DNA of 64,000 bases, taken from Opitutaceae bacterium (GTDB taxonomy: Bacteria; Verrucomicrobiota; Verrucomicrobiia; Opitutales; Opitutaceae). Made by a program: the position numbers and the translations under genes. The notes under the pieces were generated by a model. It searched no databases and was not told the DNA's origin. It saw only the letters and a program-made list of their open reading frames with translations. Each line of letters starts with the position of its first letter. Positions within the stretch are counted from its first letter, which is position 1. This document shows positions 27,012-35,932 of the stretch, in pieces. The stretch spans positions 124,001-188,000 of the forward strand of contig JANQRT010000059.1 of NCBI GenBank assembly GCA_028284385.1, written 5' to 3'.

Positions 27012-27812
27012 ATGGATCTTGGCGGAAAGAAAGTCCTAGTCACGGGCGCTAGCCGAGGGATTGGGCAAGCGATAGCCGAGGCCTTTCTCCTCGAGGGAGC
27101 TTCGGTTTGGGGCACTTCTCGAGATGCTTCTAGCGTGAATTGGGAAGACGGAGTTCAAGGCATCTCTTTGGATCTTAGTAGCGCGACCTCCATTGAAGAA
27201 TGCTGGGCGAGTCATAATCTAGACGAGATCGGCTTTGATGTTCTGATCAACAACGCAGGATCCTGCCATTTTGGATCCTTTTCGAAATGCGATCATCAAG
27301 CCTGGCATAGCGACATTGAGATTCTCTTGCTTGGAGCCATGCGACTATCGCATTTGGCCCTGCCGGGGTTAATTCAACGACGGGGCTATTTGGTAAACGT
27401 CAGTTCAATGGCCAGTGAGTTTCCCATTCCTTTCATGTCGGGATATAATGCGGCCAAGGCTGGTCTGAGCGCGTTTTCGGAGAGCCTTATGATGGAGCCA
27501 GCCTCAGGACTGAAGGTTCTCGATGTTCGCCTTGGCGATTTCAGAACAGGTTTCAATGCCGACATGCAACGACCTTCCACCTTGAGTTCGGCTGAAGATC
27601 GCGTTTGGAATGCTGCTTTGCAGAGAGTTGAACGCTCGCCTGAGCCTGAAAAGGCTGCCAAATCATTGATTCGAGCAATCAGGAGAAACAGAACGGGAAT
27701 CCTTAGGGAGGGATCATACTTTCAGACTATTTTTGTACCTTTCTTTGCTCGCTTTTTTTCAAGGAGCCTGCAACGGTACGCCAATAAGCTATACTACAAG
27801 CTTCAAGACTGA
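27012..27812 (+). CDS. Short-chain dehydrogenase/reductase
   Basis: A 266-residue classical SDR. The Rossmann motif GASRGIGQA binds NAD(P), NNAGS follows strand 4, and the catalytic residues are Ser in NVSSMAS and the Y-x3-K in SGYNAAKAG. The C-terminus has an extra amphipathic or hydrophobic segment (FQTIFVPFFARFFSRSL), suggesting membrane association as in lipid-acting SDRs such as 3-ketosphinganine reductases. It is 22 bases upstream of a diacylglycerol-glucosyltransferase-like gene, so a lipid substrate is plausible. The substrate itself is inference. Confidence 0.85.
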   Translation: MDLGGKKVLVTGASRGIGQAIAEAFLLEGASVWGTSRDASSVNWEDGVQGISLDLSSATSIEECWASHNLDEIGFDVLINNAGSCHFGSFSKCDHQAWHSDIEILLLGAMRLSHLALPGLIQRRGYLVNVSSMASEFPIPFMSGYNAAKAGLSAFSESLMMEPASGLKVLDVRLGDFRTGFNADMQRPSTLSSAEDRVWNAALQRVERSPEPEKAAKSLIRAIRRNRTGILREGSYFQTIFVPFFARFFSRSLQRYANKLYYKLQD

Positions 27813-27834
27813 GAATTAACCGACCAAGAATTAG

Positions 27835-29040
27835 TTGTCTGCTCTAAGAATACTTGTTTTAACTTCGAGCACGGGGGGAGGCCATGACGCTCGAGCCATC
27901 GCTTTTCGAAGATGGGTGCGAAAGCTTTACGGCTGGGAAGTTGAAGTGCGTGTCGAAAGCATGCTGGAGGATTCCTCGCCCGTCACGCGGTTCGGCGTGA
28001 ATCTGTACAATTTTATCCAACGTCACTTTCCCTGGCTGCACCATCCCTACTACCTGATCATCGAATTGCTCAGCTATCTCAATAAGGATCGCGTCACTTT
28101 CGGGCACAAGTATTACGAAGAAGTCGTTCGAAATTATCGACCCCATTTGGTTTTCAGCGTCCATGACTGTCTCAATCGAGGCTATTTCCAAGCGGCGAGG
28201 GAAATTCTAGGTGAGGATAACGTCCGCTGCGCAACTTACTGTTCCGAGTTTTCAGGCGGGTATGGATACAGCCGGAATTGGGTCGAGCCTACGGTCGATT
28301 TCTATATTTCACGCACCGAGACCGCTAAGAATTTCGCTATCCAGAACCTGGGATTGGACCCCTCCCGTATCAGTGTTCGCGGTCACTTTCTCCCCCCACG
28401 CGTCTATGAAGAAACCCTTTCTCCCTTGGAGCGGCATCGATTCATCACCGAACGTTTAGGTTTAAGATCGGACCGGAAAATCATTTTCGTGGCTACAGGC
28501 GGTACTGGGGCGAACAACCATCTCGCGATACTCCCGGTCATCAAGAAGTTCTCCGATCAATTCCAAGCCTTGGTAGTCTGCGGTCGGAATCAAGATGCGT
28601 TTCTGAAGGTCACTAAATGGCAGCGAGACAATCCGGAACTGTCTTGTCACGTTGAAGGCTATTGCAACGAAATGCACCTGTTTATGCAGGTGAGCGACAT
28701 GGTCATCACTCGTGGCGGCACAACGACCTGTTCCGAGGCCCTTCACTTCCAATGCCCCATCATATTCAATAGTTTTGGTGGCATCATGCCTCAGGAAAAG
28801 TTGACCGCGAAGTACTTCATGCAGGACGAAGCTGCGGAGAGAATCTCAAGTCCTGGCGATTTGGAGCAACTGCTTGGCGACTGGTATCGATTCCCCGAAA
28901 AGTTCAAGAACTTGAAGCGCGCTTTCGCAGCTATGAGATTCAAAGGCGACCCCAGTAACGCAATCAGAGATCTGGTCAGCCTGGCTGAGAATGCTGTTGA
29001 CGAGTCGGAAAAGCCGAGACTAAAGGTTGTAGGCGAGTAG
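27835..29040 (+). CDS. MGDG-synthase/UgtP-like glycosyltransferase (GT28 type)
   Basis: A 401-residue two-Rossmann glycosyltransferase. The N-terminal domain opens ILVLTSSTGGGHDARA, the lipid-acceptor loop of MGDG synthases and UgtP. FSVHDCLNRGYF follows, and the C-terminal donor domain has FVATGGTGANNH and VITRGGTTTCSEAL (nucleotide-sugar site). Such enzymes transfer a sugar from UDP- or related donors to diacylglycerol or another lipid at the cytoplasmic membrane face. The start is a TTG at 27835, since it alone keeps the first beta strand; the next ATG lies 42 codons in. It follows the SDR by 22 bases. Confidence 0.82.
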   Translation: MSALRILVLTSSTGGGHDARAIAFRRWVRKLYGWEVEVRVESMLEDSSPVTRFGVNLYNFIQRHFPWLHHPYYLIIELLSYLNKDRVTFGHKYYEEVVRNYRPHLVFSVHDCLNRGYFQAAREILGEDNVRCATYCSEFSGGYGYSRNWVEPTVDFYISRTETAKNFAIQNLGLDPSRISVRGHFLPPRVYEETLSPLERHRFITERLGLRSDRKIIFVATGGTGANNHLAILPVIKKFSDQFQALVVCGRNQDAFLKVTKWQRDNPELSCHVEGYCNEMHLFMQVSDMVITRGGTTTCSEALHFQCPIIFNSFGGIMPQEKLTAKYFMQDEAAERISSPGDLEQLLGDWYRFPEKFKNLKRAFAAMRFKGDPSNAIRDLVSLAENAVDESEKPRLKVVGE

Positions 29041-29118
29041 AACCTGCAGCTTGACCCGAGCTTCCGATACTGCCTAAGTCTTCGTTCTCCTTTCCTCGAT
29101 GAAAGAGGGACACCTCGT

Positions 29119-30348
29119 ATGCGTATCCTCTATGTAACGACAACCTTTCCCGTTTACTCCGAAACATTTTTGCAGAGAGAGGTTCGCGCTTTGAAAGAAC
29201 TGGGGGTCGAACTTCACATAGTATCTCTACATGGGGGCGAAGAGCTATTCGACAATCTGCGCATCTTCAGATTTTCAAAACTCAGGCTCCTGAGCGTGCC
29301 CTGGCTTTTGATTCGTCTATCTTGGCTTAAAACCGTTCGTTTCTTTGAATTCCTCCGAGTTCTGCAAGCTACCCCGGTTCGGTCCTGGCTTAATTTTTGG
29401 GAAAACCTGCTTGGCTTTGGAGCCGCTCTCGTAATGGAAAGAGAGATACGTGATCGAAAACCTGATCTCATCCACTGCGTTTGGGCGAGCGCTCCGGCCG
29501 CTTTCGGCAGATTCGCTTCTTTGCTTTCCGCCATACCTTATTCAATGGGCGCGCATGCTTACGATGTTTTCGAGTTCGGGGGAGATTGGCTGTTGGAAGA
29601 GAAAGCTCAAAATGCCATGCTGATACACACTACCACCCACTCTGCACTGAATCGTTTGCTGCATTTTGTAGCGAAAGATAAGATACGGTTGATTTATCGC
29701 GGCATGAATGATTTGCCTGTATTCAAAAAATTAAGAGCAGAGCGTGGCCATCTGAGAATCGTTTGCATAGGACGACTGGTAGAAAAAAAGGGATTTCCCC
29801 ATCAACTCAGAATTTATCGAGCTCTGCTCGATGCAGGGATTTCCTTTGAAGCCCGCATCATTGGTCCTGGCCCTCTGCGCGATTGGATAGAAACCGAAGT
29901 GGTTAAACTGGGTCTGAGTGATACCGTGTCGTTGCTCGGTAAGCTGACTCAGCAGGAGACTTTGGATCAGTTGCAATGGGCTGACGCGCTCTTCCATACA
30001 GGAGTGGTTGCAGAATCTGGAGATAGAGACGGTCTGCCGAACGTGATTCCTGAAGCCATGTCGAGTGGCGTTATAGTAGTTGCCTCAGATGTCTCAGGCG
30101 TCGTCGAGGCCATTTCCGACGAAAAGACCGGTTTTCTGCAGAAGCCAACTGACCCTTCTGGTTGGGTTGAGGTTTGCCGGCGTATTCAATCCGATGATGC
30201 GCTTTGCGAGAAAGTGCGAACAAGCGCCAGAGATTGGGTTGATAAGAACTTTAGAGCTTCCGTCAATTCGGCTCGATTGTTGTCCGAGATGGAGAAAGCC
30301 TTGGAAAGTCGCAATCAAGTCAAATTGCTTGAGACTTCCGTATTTTAG
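29119..30348 (+). CDS. Glycosyltransferase family 4
   Basis: A 409-residue GT-B protein. The N-terminal half begins MRILYVTTTFPVYSETFLQREV, the PxxSETF pattern of colanic-acid WcaL-like enzymes. The C-terminal half has the GT4 donor site: VCIGRLVEKKGF, then GDRDGLPNVIPEAMSSG with the E-x7-E type motif. It is expected to act on the cytoplasmic side in capsule, exopolysaccharide or glycolipid assembly. It lies 78 bases after the MGDG-like enzyme and 40 bases before another GT4 gene, so it is probably part of the same unit. Confidence 0.88.
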   Translation: MRILYVTTTFPVYSETFLQREVRALKELGVELHIVSLHGGEELFDNLRIFRFSKLRLLSVPWLLIRLSWLKTVRFFEFLRVLQATPVRSWLNFWENLLGFGAALVMEREIRDRKPDLIHCVWASAPAAFGRFASLLSAIPYSMGAHAYDVFEFGGDWLLEEKAQNAMLIHTTTHSALNRLLHFVAKDKIRLIYRGMNDLPVFKKLRAERGHLRIVCIGRLVEKKGFPHQLRIYRALLDAGISFEARIIGPGPLRDWIETEVVKLGLSDTVSLLGKLTQQETLDQLQWADALFHTGVVAESGDRDGLPNVIPEAMSSGVIVVASDVSGVVEAISDEKTGFLQKPTDPSGWVEVCRRIQSDDALCEKVRTSARDWVDKNFRASVNSARLLSEMEKALESRNQVKLLETSVF

Positions 30349-30388
30349 GTCATTCTGATAAACAGCGGATCGCAACAACTCCTTGTGG

Positions 30389-31477
30389 ATGATTAACGGA
30401 AGACTTTTATTCGACGTCACCAAAGCTTCTCGTCAGAAGCACAAGTCTGGTCTGACTCGCGTTTCCAGCTGCTTGCGGCGCGAGATGGGTTCGATGTTGG
30501 GCAAGCATTTCCTGGAAGTGGAATGGAGCGAACGAGCGGAAATGTTCAGGCCCTTGTCGCGATCGAAGAGCTTTCAAATAACTCCCGATGACGTATTCTT
30601 GACTAGCGAGTTATTTTGCGAATACGAGCGGCCTGGCTTTGAAGCCTTTCTTTCATCTCGAATCTGCAAGTCGTATGTGATTTTTCATGACGCCATTCCA
30701 TTGCAGCATCCTGAATTCACTTGGCCTCATAGTGTGCAGAGACATCCGAGCTATATGAAAATGCTGGCCAACTTTTCAGGGGCTTTTGCCGTTTCCCAGC
30801 ATAGCGCGATCCTTTTGGAAGAATACTGGGAGTGGCTTGGCTTCGAATATTCTCCATCGGTTAAATCAATTCAATTGGGTTCTGACGGTTTTTTCCTGGA
30901 ATCTTCGGCTCCGAAATCCGAATTCAATGACCGACCCCAGGTATTGAATATCGCGATACTCGAAAAACGTAAAGGTCAGGATCTTGCCCTTACAGCCTGC
31001 AAAAGGCTCTGGGATGAGGGCGTCGAGTTCGATCTCCATCTTGTCGGAAGAGCTAATCCGTACTTCGGAAAGACGATCGAGAAGTCTCTTAAGAAGGCAG
31101 TCAAAGAAGGCTATCCCATCCATCTGCATGGTCAAATCGAGGACGGCGCATTGCAGACGCTTTTGGAGAAAATCGATCTTACTTTTTTTCCGACACGCGC
31201 CGAAGGTTGCGGTTTGCCTGTCCTTGAGTCCTTATGGCGCGGCATACCTGCGCTTTGCAGCAGCCTAGCCTCTATCCGCGAAAGCGCTCGCTTTGGTGGC
31301 TGCCGTCTTTTCGAAAAAGAGAACGAACAATCGCTCTACGAAGCGCTTCGGACGTTAATGACTGACAAGGAAGCGCTTCTAACGTTAGGCCAGGGAATCC
31401 AAACTGAGATGCTTCCTCGTTGGCGATCTACGGTCGAAGAGATAATGAATCACATTCGATCAGAGTGCGACTCATAG
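30389..31477 (+). CDS. Glycosyltransferase family 4 (mannosyltransferase-like)
   Basis: A 362-residue GT-B enzyme. It starts MINGRLLFDVTKASRQKHKSG, which resembles the DVT pattern of GT4 mannosyltransferases. The donor motif is FFPTRAEGCGLPVLESLWRG. FHDAIPLQHPEFTW and FAVSQHSA are typical of this subgroup. The ATG at 30389 is preferred over the TTG two codons earlier. It is the last plus-strand gene of the glycosyltransferase series, followed by a small hairpin and a convergent PLP-enzyme gene. Confidence 0.85.
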   Translation: MINGRLLFDVTKASRQKHKSGLTRVSSCLRREMGSMLGKHFLEVEWSERAEMFRPLSRSKSFQITPDDVFLTSELFCEYERPGFEAFLSSRICKSYVIFHDAIPLQHPEFTWPHSVQRHPSYMKMLANFSGAFAVSQHSAILLEEYWEWLGFEYSPSVKSIQLGSDGFFLESSAPKSEFNDRPQVLNIAILEKRKGQDLALTACKRLWDEGVEFDLHLVGRANPYFGKTIEKSLKKAVKEGYPIHLHGQIEDGALQTLLEKIDLTFFPTRAEGCGLPVLESLWRGIPALCSSLASIRESARFGGCRLFEKENEQSLYEALRTLMTDKEALLTLGQGIQTEMLPRWRSTVEEIMNHIRSECDS

Positions 31478-31490
31478 GGGCCAATTGATC

Positions 31491-31509
31491 GTATCTAGAA
31501 ATTAGATAC
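31491..31509. terminator. Hairpin between convergent genes (possible bidirectional terminator)
   Basis: A perfect 7-bp AT-rich stem (GTATCTA / TAGATAC) with a 5-base loop in the 36-base gap between a GT4 gene and the convergent SPT-like gene. There is no T tract, so termination is unproven. Confidence 0.4.
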
Positions 31510-31513
31510 AAGC

Positions 31514-32713
31514 TTAGAGCTTGCTAGCAGCGTAGCGAATGGCCTCTTCGAAAATCTCGAAGTCTTCATCGCTGTGCTTGGCGGATACGGAGGTGCGGAT
31601 CAGATCCTTTCCTGGTGGTACGGCCGGTGGAGTCGAAAGGATCGTGAACACATTCTTATCCCATAGTCGCTTCCAGAAATAGTAGGCTCGTTCTCGTGAG
31701 CCTAGAACGATTGGAATGGCTGGCGATTCGCTTTCCCAAGTATTGAGATTCAACTCGTCGAGCAAAGCTTTGTAGCGTTTGGTGTTGCTCCAAAGTCTTT
31801 CCAGCCATTCAGGCTCCGATTCCAGAATATCAAGAGCGGCCATAGCGCAGGCTGCCTGGCTAGGGCTAATGGCGGCGCTGAAGATCGTCTGCTTGGAGTG
31901 GGTTCTCAGGTAGTCGATCATCGACCTGTCCCCAGCCACATAACCACCAGTGCTGGCTAGCGATTTCGAAAGGCTGCCGGATATCACGTCGACTTTTTCT
32001 GTAAGGCCAAAATGATTTGCCGTTCCCCGTCCGTTTTCACCCAAGACACCCAGACCATGGGCGTCGTCCATGACTAGGAAGCATTGGTATTGCTGGGCGA
32101 TGTCCACAAATTCAGGCAGTTTGCCAATGTGGCCCTCCATCGAGTAGATGCCTTCGATGGCGATTATCTTTGCGACTTCCGGATCTAGATTGTCCAGCAG
32201 AGCTCTCAAATGATCCGGATTGTTGTGGCTAAAGCGTTCAACGCTGGCCATCGAGAGCTGTGTCCCGTCCCAGACGCTTGAGTGCATGTTCTTGTCTACC
32301 AAGACGACGTCTCCTCGTTGAGCGAATCCAGTGATGCTGGACATTAGCGAGAGGTACCCGGCTGCTGATACATGGCAGGCTTCCTTTCCGAGAAAATCGG
32401 CCAGACGTTCTTCCAGTTGGTGGTGGAAATAGCGTCCTCCATTAGCCGCCCTCGACCCCATGGTTCCGCTGCCCCATTGATCGAGCGCTTTTTTGCCAGC
32501 TTCGATTACCTTCGGATGATCGTGAAGGCCCAAGTATTCGTTGCTGGAAAACATCACCAGCTGCTTGCCATCAACCGTTACGCGCGTCCCCTGCTGGTTC
32601 TCTATGATGTGGTAGAGGATGTCGTACTTTTTTCTAAGCCGCGTTAGACTATCCTCTTGGCAGCGTTCCTGGATGCGATTTCGCGTTTTGGATTTAAAGA
32701 GGGAGCGGATCAT
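31514..32713 (-). CDS. Alpha-oxoamine synthase: serine palmitoyltransferase-like / BioF-like PLP enzyme
   Basis: A 399-residue fold-type I PLP enzyme that condenses an amino acid with an acyl thioester. The PLP lysine is Lys250 in SGSLSKSLAST. Asp216 and His219 lie in MDDAHGLG, and His144 (KNMHSSVWDG) stacks on PLP. The stretch HSSVWDGTQ...RFSHNN resembles bacterial serine palmitoyltransferases (HASIYDG...RFRHN) more than BioF, though BioF and Kbl are close relatives. If it is SPT, the product is 3-ketosphinganine. There is no other biotin gene around it and its neighbours are glycosyltransferases. Exact substrate uncertain. Confidence 0.75.
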   Translation of the reverse strand: MIRSLFKSKTRNRIQERCQEDSLTRLRKKYDILYHIIENQQGTRVTVDGKQLVMFSSNEYLGLHDHPKVIEAGKKALDQWGSGTMGSRAANGGRYFHHQLEERLADFLGKEACHVSAAGYLSLMSSITGFAQRGDVVLVDKNMHSSVWDGTQLSMASVERFSHNNPDHLRALLDNLDPEVAKIIAIEGIYSMEGHIGKLPEFVDIAQQYQCFLVMDDAHGLGVLGENGRGTANHFGLTEKVDVISGSLSKSLASTGGYVAGDRSMIDYLRTHSKQTIFSAAISPSQAACAMAALDILESEPEWLERLWSNTKRYKALLDELNLNTWESESPAIPIVLGSRERAYYFWKRLWDKNVFTILSTPPAVPPGKDLIRTSVSAKHSDEDFEIFEEAIRYAASKL

Positions 32714-32812
32714 TGTCTGTTTAGCTACGACCTGTAAGTAGAAATCATCTAACGCGTTATGAAGCGCGATATGAAGAAAAAACGTGATTATTTCGCGCTC
32801 CGCCTAGTACAA

Positions 32813-32830
32813 AACGCTAGGCTTAGCGTT
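32813..32830 (-). terminator. Terminator overlapping the stop of the GT2 gene
   Basis: On the minus strand AACGCTA and TAGCGTT form a 7-bp stem around AGCC, followed by TTGTACT. The hairpin includes part of the stop codon of the GT2 gene (ending 32829). It would separate the ispA-GT2 pair from the SPT-like gene. Confidence 0.45.
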
Positions 32831-33683
32831 ATCCTTTCCTATTGGAAGGTAAAAGAAGCATGAGCATTGCTCGCGCGAATTTCGAGGGTTCCATTCGCCA
32901 CCAGTAGCGAGCGTAGCGGGCAAGATACTCCTTTGGCCATTCCTCGGTCCCCAGTTTGCTGGTCGTGGTTGTCCATTTTTCCCGAAATCGTCTAGAGTTG
33001 GCTTCATTGTTTTCATGCCGTCCTGGCGACATGCTAACGTGGTGCAAAACGATGCTCTGGTGGGAAACGAAGTTCCTGAACCCGTGTTGCTTCAGTCGAA
33101 CGCAAAGATCTACGTCCTCCATCCCGTTTAAATAGCCTTCATCAAATCCTCCCATTTCTTCGAAAACCTCTTTTCTTACGGCAGCGCATGCCGCGGTCAC
33201 TGCATTTCTTTCACGATACTCTCCGCTTGGAGGTCGCTTTCTCGTCTTCCAGGCGTGTGTCGGCATCCCTTCTAGATCGAAGAAAATACCTGCGTGATCG
33301 ACTAGCCCCGTTTTGTGATTCAATTGGATGTTGCCCACGATCCCCACGTCGCTTTCAGCTTCGAGCACGGCCAGGATTGGTTCCAGCCAATTGGGTTTTA
33401 AAACCAGGTCGTTGTTGAGAAAAACGATCAGTTTCCCGGTTGCCTGTTTGGTTCCGAGATTGTTCGATTTCGCGAAGCCGAGATTAGTTTCGTTTCGGAA
33501 GACTTTGTAGGGAGATTTTAATGACAGCAGGAAATCGTTAGTTCCATCGGTCGAAGCGTCGTCTACCAGTATGACTTCGTCCTGTCTTAAATCTACCGTT
33601 TCCTCCAGGCTCTCCAACATCGCTTTGGTCAGCTCTACGCAATTAAACATCGAGCACACGAAGGATATGCGTACCGAAGCCAC
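32829..33683 (-). CDS. Glycosyltransferase family 2 (rhamnosyltransferase-like)
   Basis: A 284-residue GT-A enzyme. ILVDDASTDGTND and the DxD-like LIVFLNNDLVLKPNW bind the nucleotide sugar and metal. GGFDEGYLNGMEDVDLCVRL is the acceptor/catalytic ED motif of this family. A C-terminal tail with basic and aromatic residues may sit at the membrane. The start is a GTG at 33683, only 5 bases after the ispA stop, so the two are surely cotranscribed. Polymer or lipid target unknown. Confidence 0.87.
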   Translation of the reverse strand: MASVRISFVCSMFNCVELTKAMLESLEETVDLRQDEVILVDDASTDGTNDFLLSLKSPYKVFRNETNLGFAKSNNLGTKQATGKLIVFLNNDLVLKPNWLEPILAVLEAESDVGIVGNIQLNHKTGLVDHAGIFFDLEGMPTHAWKTRKRPPSGEYRERNAVTAACAAVRKEVFEEMGGFDEGYLNGMEDVDLCVRLKQHGFRNFVSHQSIVLHHVSMSPGRHENNEANSRRFREKWTTTTSKLGTEEWPKEYLARYARYWWRMEPSKFARAMLMLLLPSNRKG

Positions 33684-33688
33684 CAGAG

Positions 33689-34567
33689 CTAGTTGAGTCG
33701 ATTGTTAAGATGAGAGGCCAGGCCTGAAAAGAACGAGGAATCGCCGGGAAACGCGTTGCATATTTCGATGGCTTCTTCGGTTAGGTCGTTGGCAATGTTG
33801 CTAGCCTTGTCCAAGCCATGGACCGATACGTAGGTCGTTTTCTTTAGATGAGCATCTCCTCCAACGTCCTTTCCCAGCTCCTTCGGACTGCTGGTGGCAT
33901 CTAGAATGTCGTCAATCACCTGAAATGCCAATCCGATGCGGCGGCCGTATTCTCGGAGCGAGTCGATTAGAGGCGTTTCCGCTTTGCCGACGAGACCTCC
34001 CATAGCAATGCTGCTTTCAATGAGAGCGGACGTCTTATTCAAATGGATGTATTCAAGCTGTGACGCATCTAGAGATTGATTTTCTCCTAGGATATCTTCC
34101 ATCTGGCCGCCAATGAGCCTTTCACTTCCAGATGCTGTGGCCAGTTCGGCGATCAGTTTTTCACCCAACCCAGGGCGGCTTGAATACTTCGAAGACAGAA
34201 GTTGGAAGGCGAAGGTAAGAAGCGCGTCTCCGGCCAATATGGCGGTTGGTTCGTCGAAGGCCGTGTGGCAAGTAGGAACCCCCCTCCTTAAATCGGCATT
34301 GTCGATTGCCGGCAGATCGTCGTGTATCAAAGTGTAAGTGTGTAGGCATTCGATGGCTACGGCTGCGGGTAGGGCATCCGTTTCGCTTTCCATCATTTCA
34401 TTAGCTGCCAGGGCTAAAACGGGTCTTATGCGCTTCCCTCCTGCTTTCATGCTATGCCGCATCGCCTGGTGCAGACGTGCGGGTCGGGTGTTTTCGTTTG
34501 GAAGGTGAAAATCGATTCCGTTTTCGACGGTATTTACATAGCTGGATAATTTCTCTTTGAACTCCAT
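33689..34567 (-). CDS. ispA: Polyprenyl diphosphate synthase (farnesyl/geranylgeranyl type)
   Basis: A 292-residue all-alpha isoprenyl synthase that condenses IPP onto allylic diphosphates. The first aspartate-rich motif is DDLPAIDNAD (Asp83-Asp84), with RRG downstream. The second is DDILD at 219-223. KAGGKRIRP and GGQMED are conserved. Small residues ahead of the first motif do not fix product length, so FPP or GGPP are both possible. It is divergent from a DUF4013 gene with 47 bases between starts and is followed 5 bases later by a GT2 gene. Confidence 0.94.
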   Translation of the reverse strand: MEFKEKLSSYVNTVENGIDFHLPNENTRPARLHQAMRHSMKAGGKRIRPVLALAANEMMESETDALPAAVAIECLHTYTLIHDDLPAIDNADLRRGVPTCHTAFDEPTAILAGDALLTFAFQLLSSKYSSRPGLGEKLIAELATASGSERLIGGQMEDILGENQSLDASQLEYIHLNKTSALIESSIAMGGLVGKAETPLIDSLREYGRRIGLAFQVIDDILDATSSPKELGKDVGGDAHLKKTTYVSVHGLDKASNIANDLTEEAIEICNAFPGDSSFFSGLASHLNNRLN

Positions 34568-34614
34568 GCGAAATGTGCGAATCTGAGCAAGAAACTGGTT
34601 CCTAGCTATTTCTG

Positions 34615-35208
34615 ATGCCGACCCTCGAGCAATTAATAAAACGCTTATTTTCCGACTCCAAGTGGTTTAGTAAAGTTATGATTGGGGGTTTTTTAACCCT
34701 ATTGCCAATCATAATCACCCAAATAATCGCCTTTGGCTACCTCTATCGTCTCTTCTTGGCGGGCAAGGAAAAGCGAGAGTTCGAGCTTCCCGAGTGGGAA
34801 GACTGGAAAGGGCTTTTGGTCGATGGATTGAAATTCTTTCTGCTCTTTCTTGTCTTCATTTCCCTTCCATTGTTTTTAGCCTGGCTCCTATCATGGCCGT
34901 TTGCCGGCAATCCGATCCTCGCTCGCCTGCCCCTAATCCCTGTGATGTTTATCGTAGGGCCACTTATGTCGGCCTCTCTCTACCTCTACTTGGTTAGGAT
35001 GGAGTGGAAGGATTGCCTGCAGTTTTCCGCGATTGGAATCATGTTGAAGCGAGGCGTTTTCAGTTATGCGGTTCCCACCCTGGCTTTCCTAGGTCTTCTT
35101 CTCCTAGGGGGACTGGCAATTGTTCCTTTTGTCTTCTTTTTTGGCGCGACTATCTATTTCTATATAATGGGATATACCTATAAAGAATTAGAGATTTCGA
35201 GTCGATAG
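34615..35208 (+). CDS. DUF4013 multi-pass membrane protein
   Basis: A 197-residue membrane protein with about five hydrophobic segments. The pattern GGFLTLLPIIITQIIAFGY followed by FELPEWEDWKGLLVDGLKFF is the DUF4013 hallmark (LPeWdDw). The function of the family is unknown. It is followed after 11 bases by a single-pass membrane protein gene, and these two probably form an operon divergent from ispA. Confidence 0.8.
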   Translation: MPTLEQLIKRLFSDSKWFSKVMIGGFLTLLPIIITQIIAFGYLYRLFLAGKEKREFELPEWEDWKGLLVDGLKFFLLFLVFISLPLFLAWLLSWPFAGNPILARLPLIPVMFIVGPLMSASLYLYLVRMEWKDCLQFSAIGIMLKRGVFSYAVPTLAFLGLLLLGGLAIVPFVFFFGATIYFYIMGYTYKELEISSR

Positions 35209-35219
35209 AAGGAAGGTTC

Positions 35220-35894
35220 ATGAGATTGCGGAAAATAAAGGAGCCTAGCTTAGTCGCGCTGCTTTTCACAGCTGTCAGCGGTTCGATTCTTGGGCTGTTG
35301 TTGGGAATGTATCTTCTCATCTCCGCTCCTGCAACGAAGGCGACGGTTGAGCCAAGCGAGAGTCAGGCTGCCAAGCCAGGCCGGTATCAGGCTTACTACA
35401 TACCGGGACAGCCAGGAACGTCCGAAACCAAGAATTTTCGTCTTAGTATCAACCGACTGGTACGTCAAATGCCTGGGCAGGTTGTTTTTCTGGAGCGCGA
35501 GATCAATTATTTCCTCGCTCAATTCAAAGGAGCGGAGAAAACGGCTGACGGCGAGGAAACCAACGTTCGAATGGGATCACCTAACATTCGGATTCTTGAT
35601 GAGGGCTTCGTGCTTTCCTTGCCAATCACCATCAATCCCACAACTGATCGCTTTGACCTGACAATCCAGTCTTACGGCCATTTCGAGAAGTCCAGCAACG
35701 GTCCTCGTCTTGTAGTTGATAAACTGCTACTTAATTCGTTACCTATACCGCTAGGAATAGGAGGGTCGATGATCGTCGGTTCTTTTCTGTCGCAAGTTCC
35801 TCTTGAGGAGGACATGGTTAACGCCTGGAAGGCTATCCAGCAAATCGATTCGAAAGACGGGTCTTTTGTTATCCAGGTCGGCAGCGCGAGCTAG
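35220..35894 (+). CDS. Hypothetical membrane-anchored protein (possible DUF2140/YpmS-like)
   Basis: A 224-residue protein with one N-terminal transmembrane segment (VALLFTAVSGSILGLLLGMYLLIS) and a large extracytoplasmic part. The periplasmic part has a Pro/Gly-rich linker (35-65), then FRLSINRLVRQMPG, FLEREINYFLAQF and strands ending VPLEEDMVNAW, which loosely recall YpmS-like lipid-binding folds. That resemblance is only suggestive. A clear GGAAGG ribosome site precedes the ATG. It probably works with the DUF4013 protein 11 bases upstream. Confidence 0.6.
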   Translation: MRLRKIKEPSLVALLFTAVSGSILGLLLGMYLLISAPATKATVEPSESQAAKPGRYQAYYIPGQPGTSETKNFRLSINRLVRQMPGQVVFLEREINYFLAQFKGAEKTADGEETNVRMGSPNIRILDEGFVLSLPITINPTTDRFDLTIQSYGHFEKSSNGPRLVVDKLLLNSLPIPLGIGGSMIVGSFLSQVPLEEDMVNAWKAIQQIDSKDGSFVIQVGSAS

Positions 35895-35932
35895 CCGCCA
35901 TCAATTCGAGAAACTGGCGACGGCTGCCTCTT

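Noticed and set aside
31514-32713. Naming the PLP enzyme bioF or kbl
   Set aside because: No bio genes or tdh beside it, and the HSSVWDG...RFSHNN region looks closer to serine palmitoyltransferase; left without a symbol.
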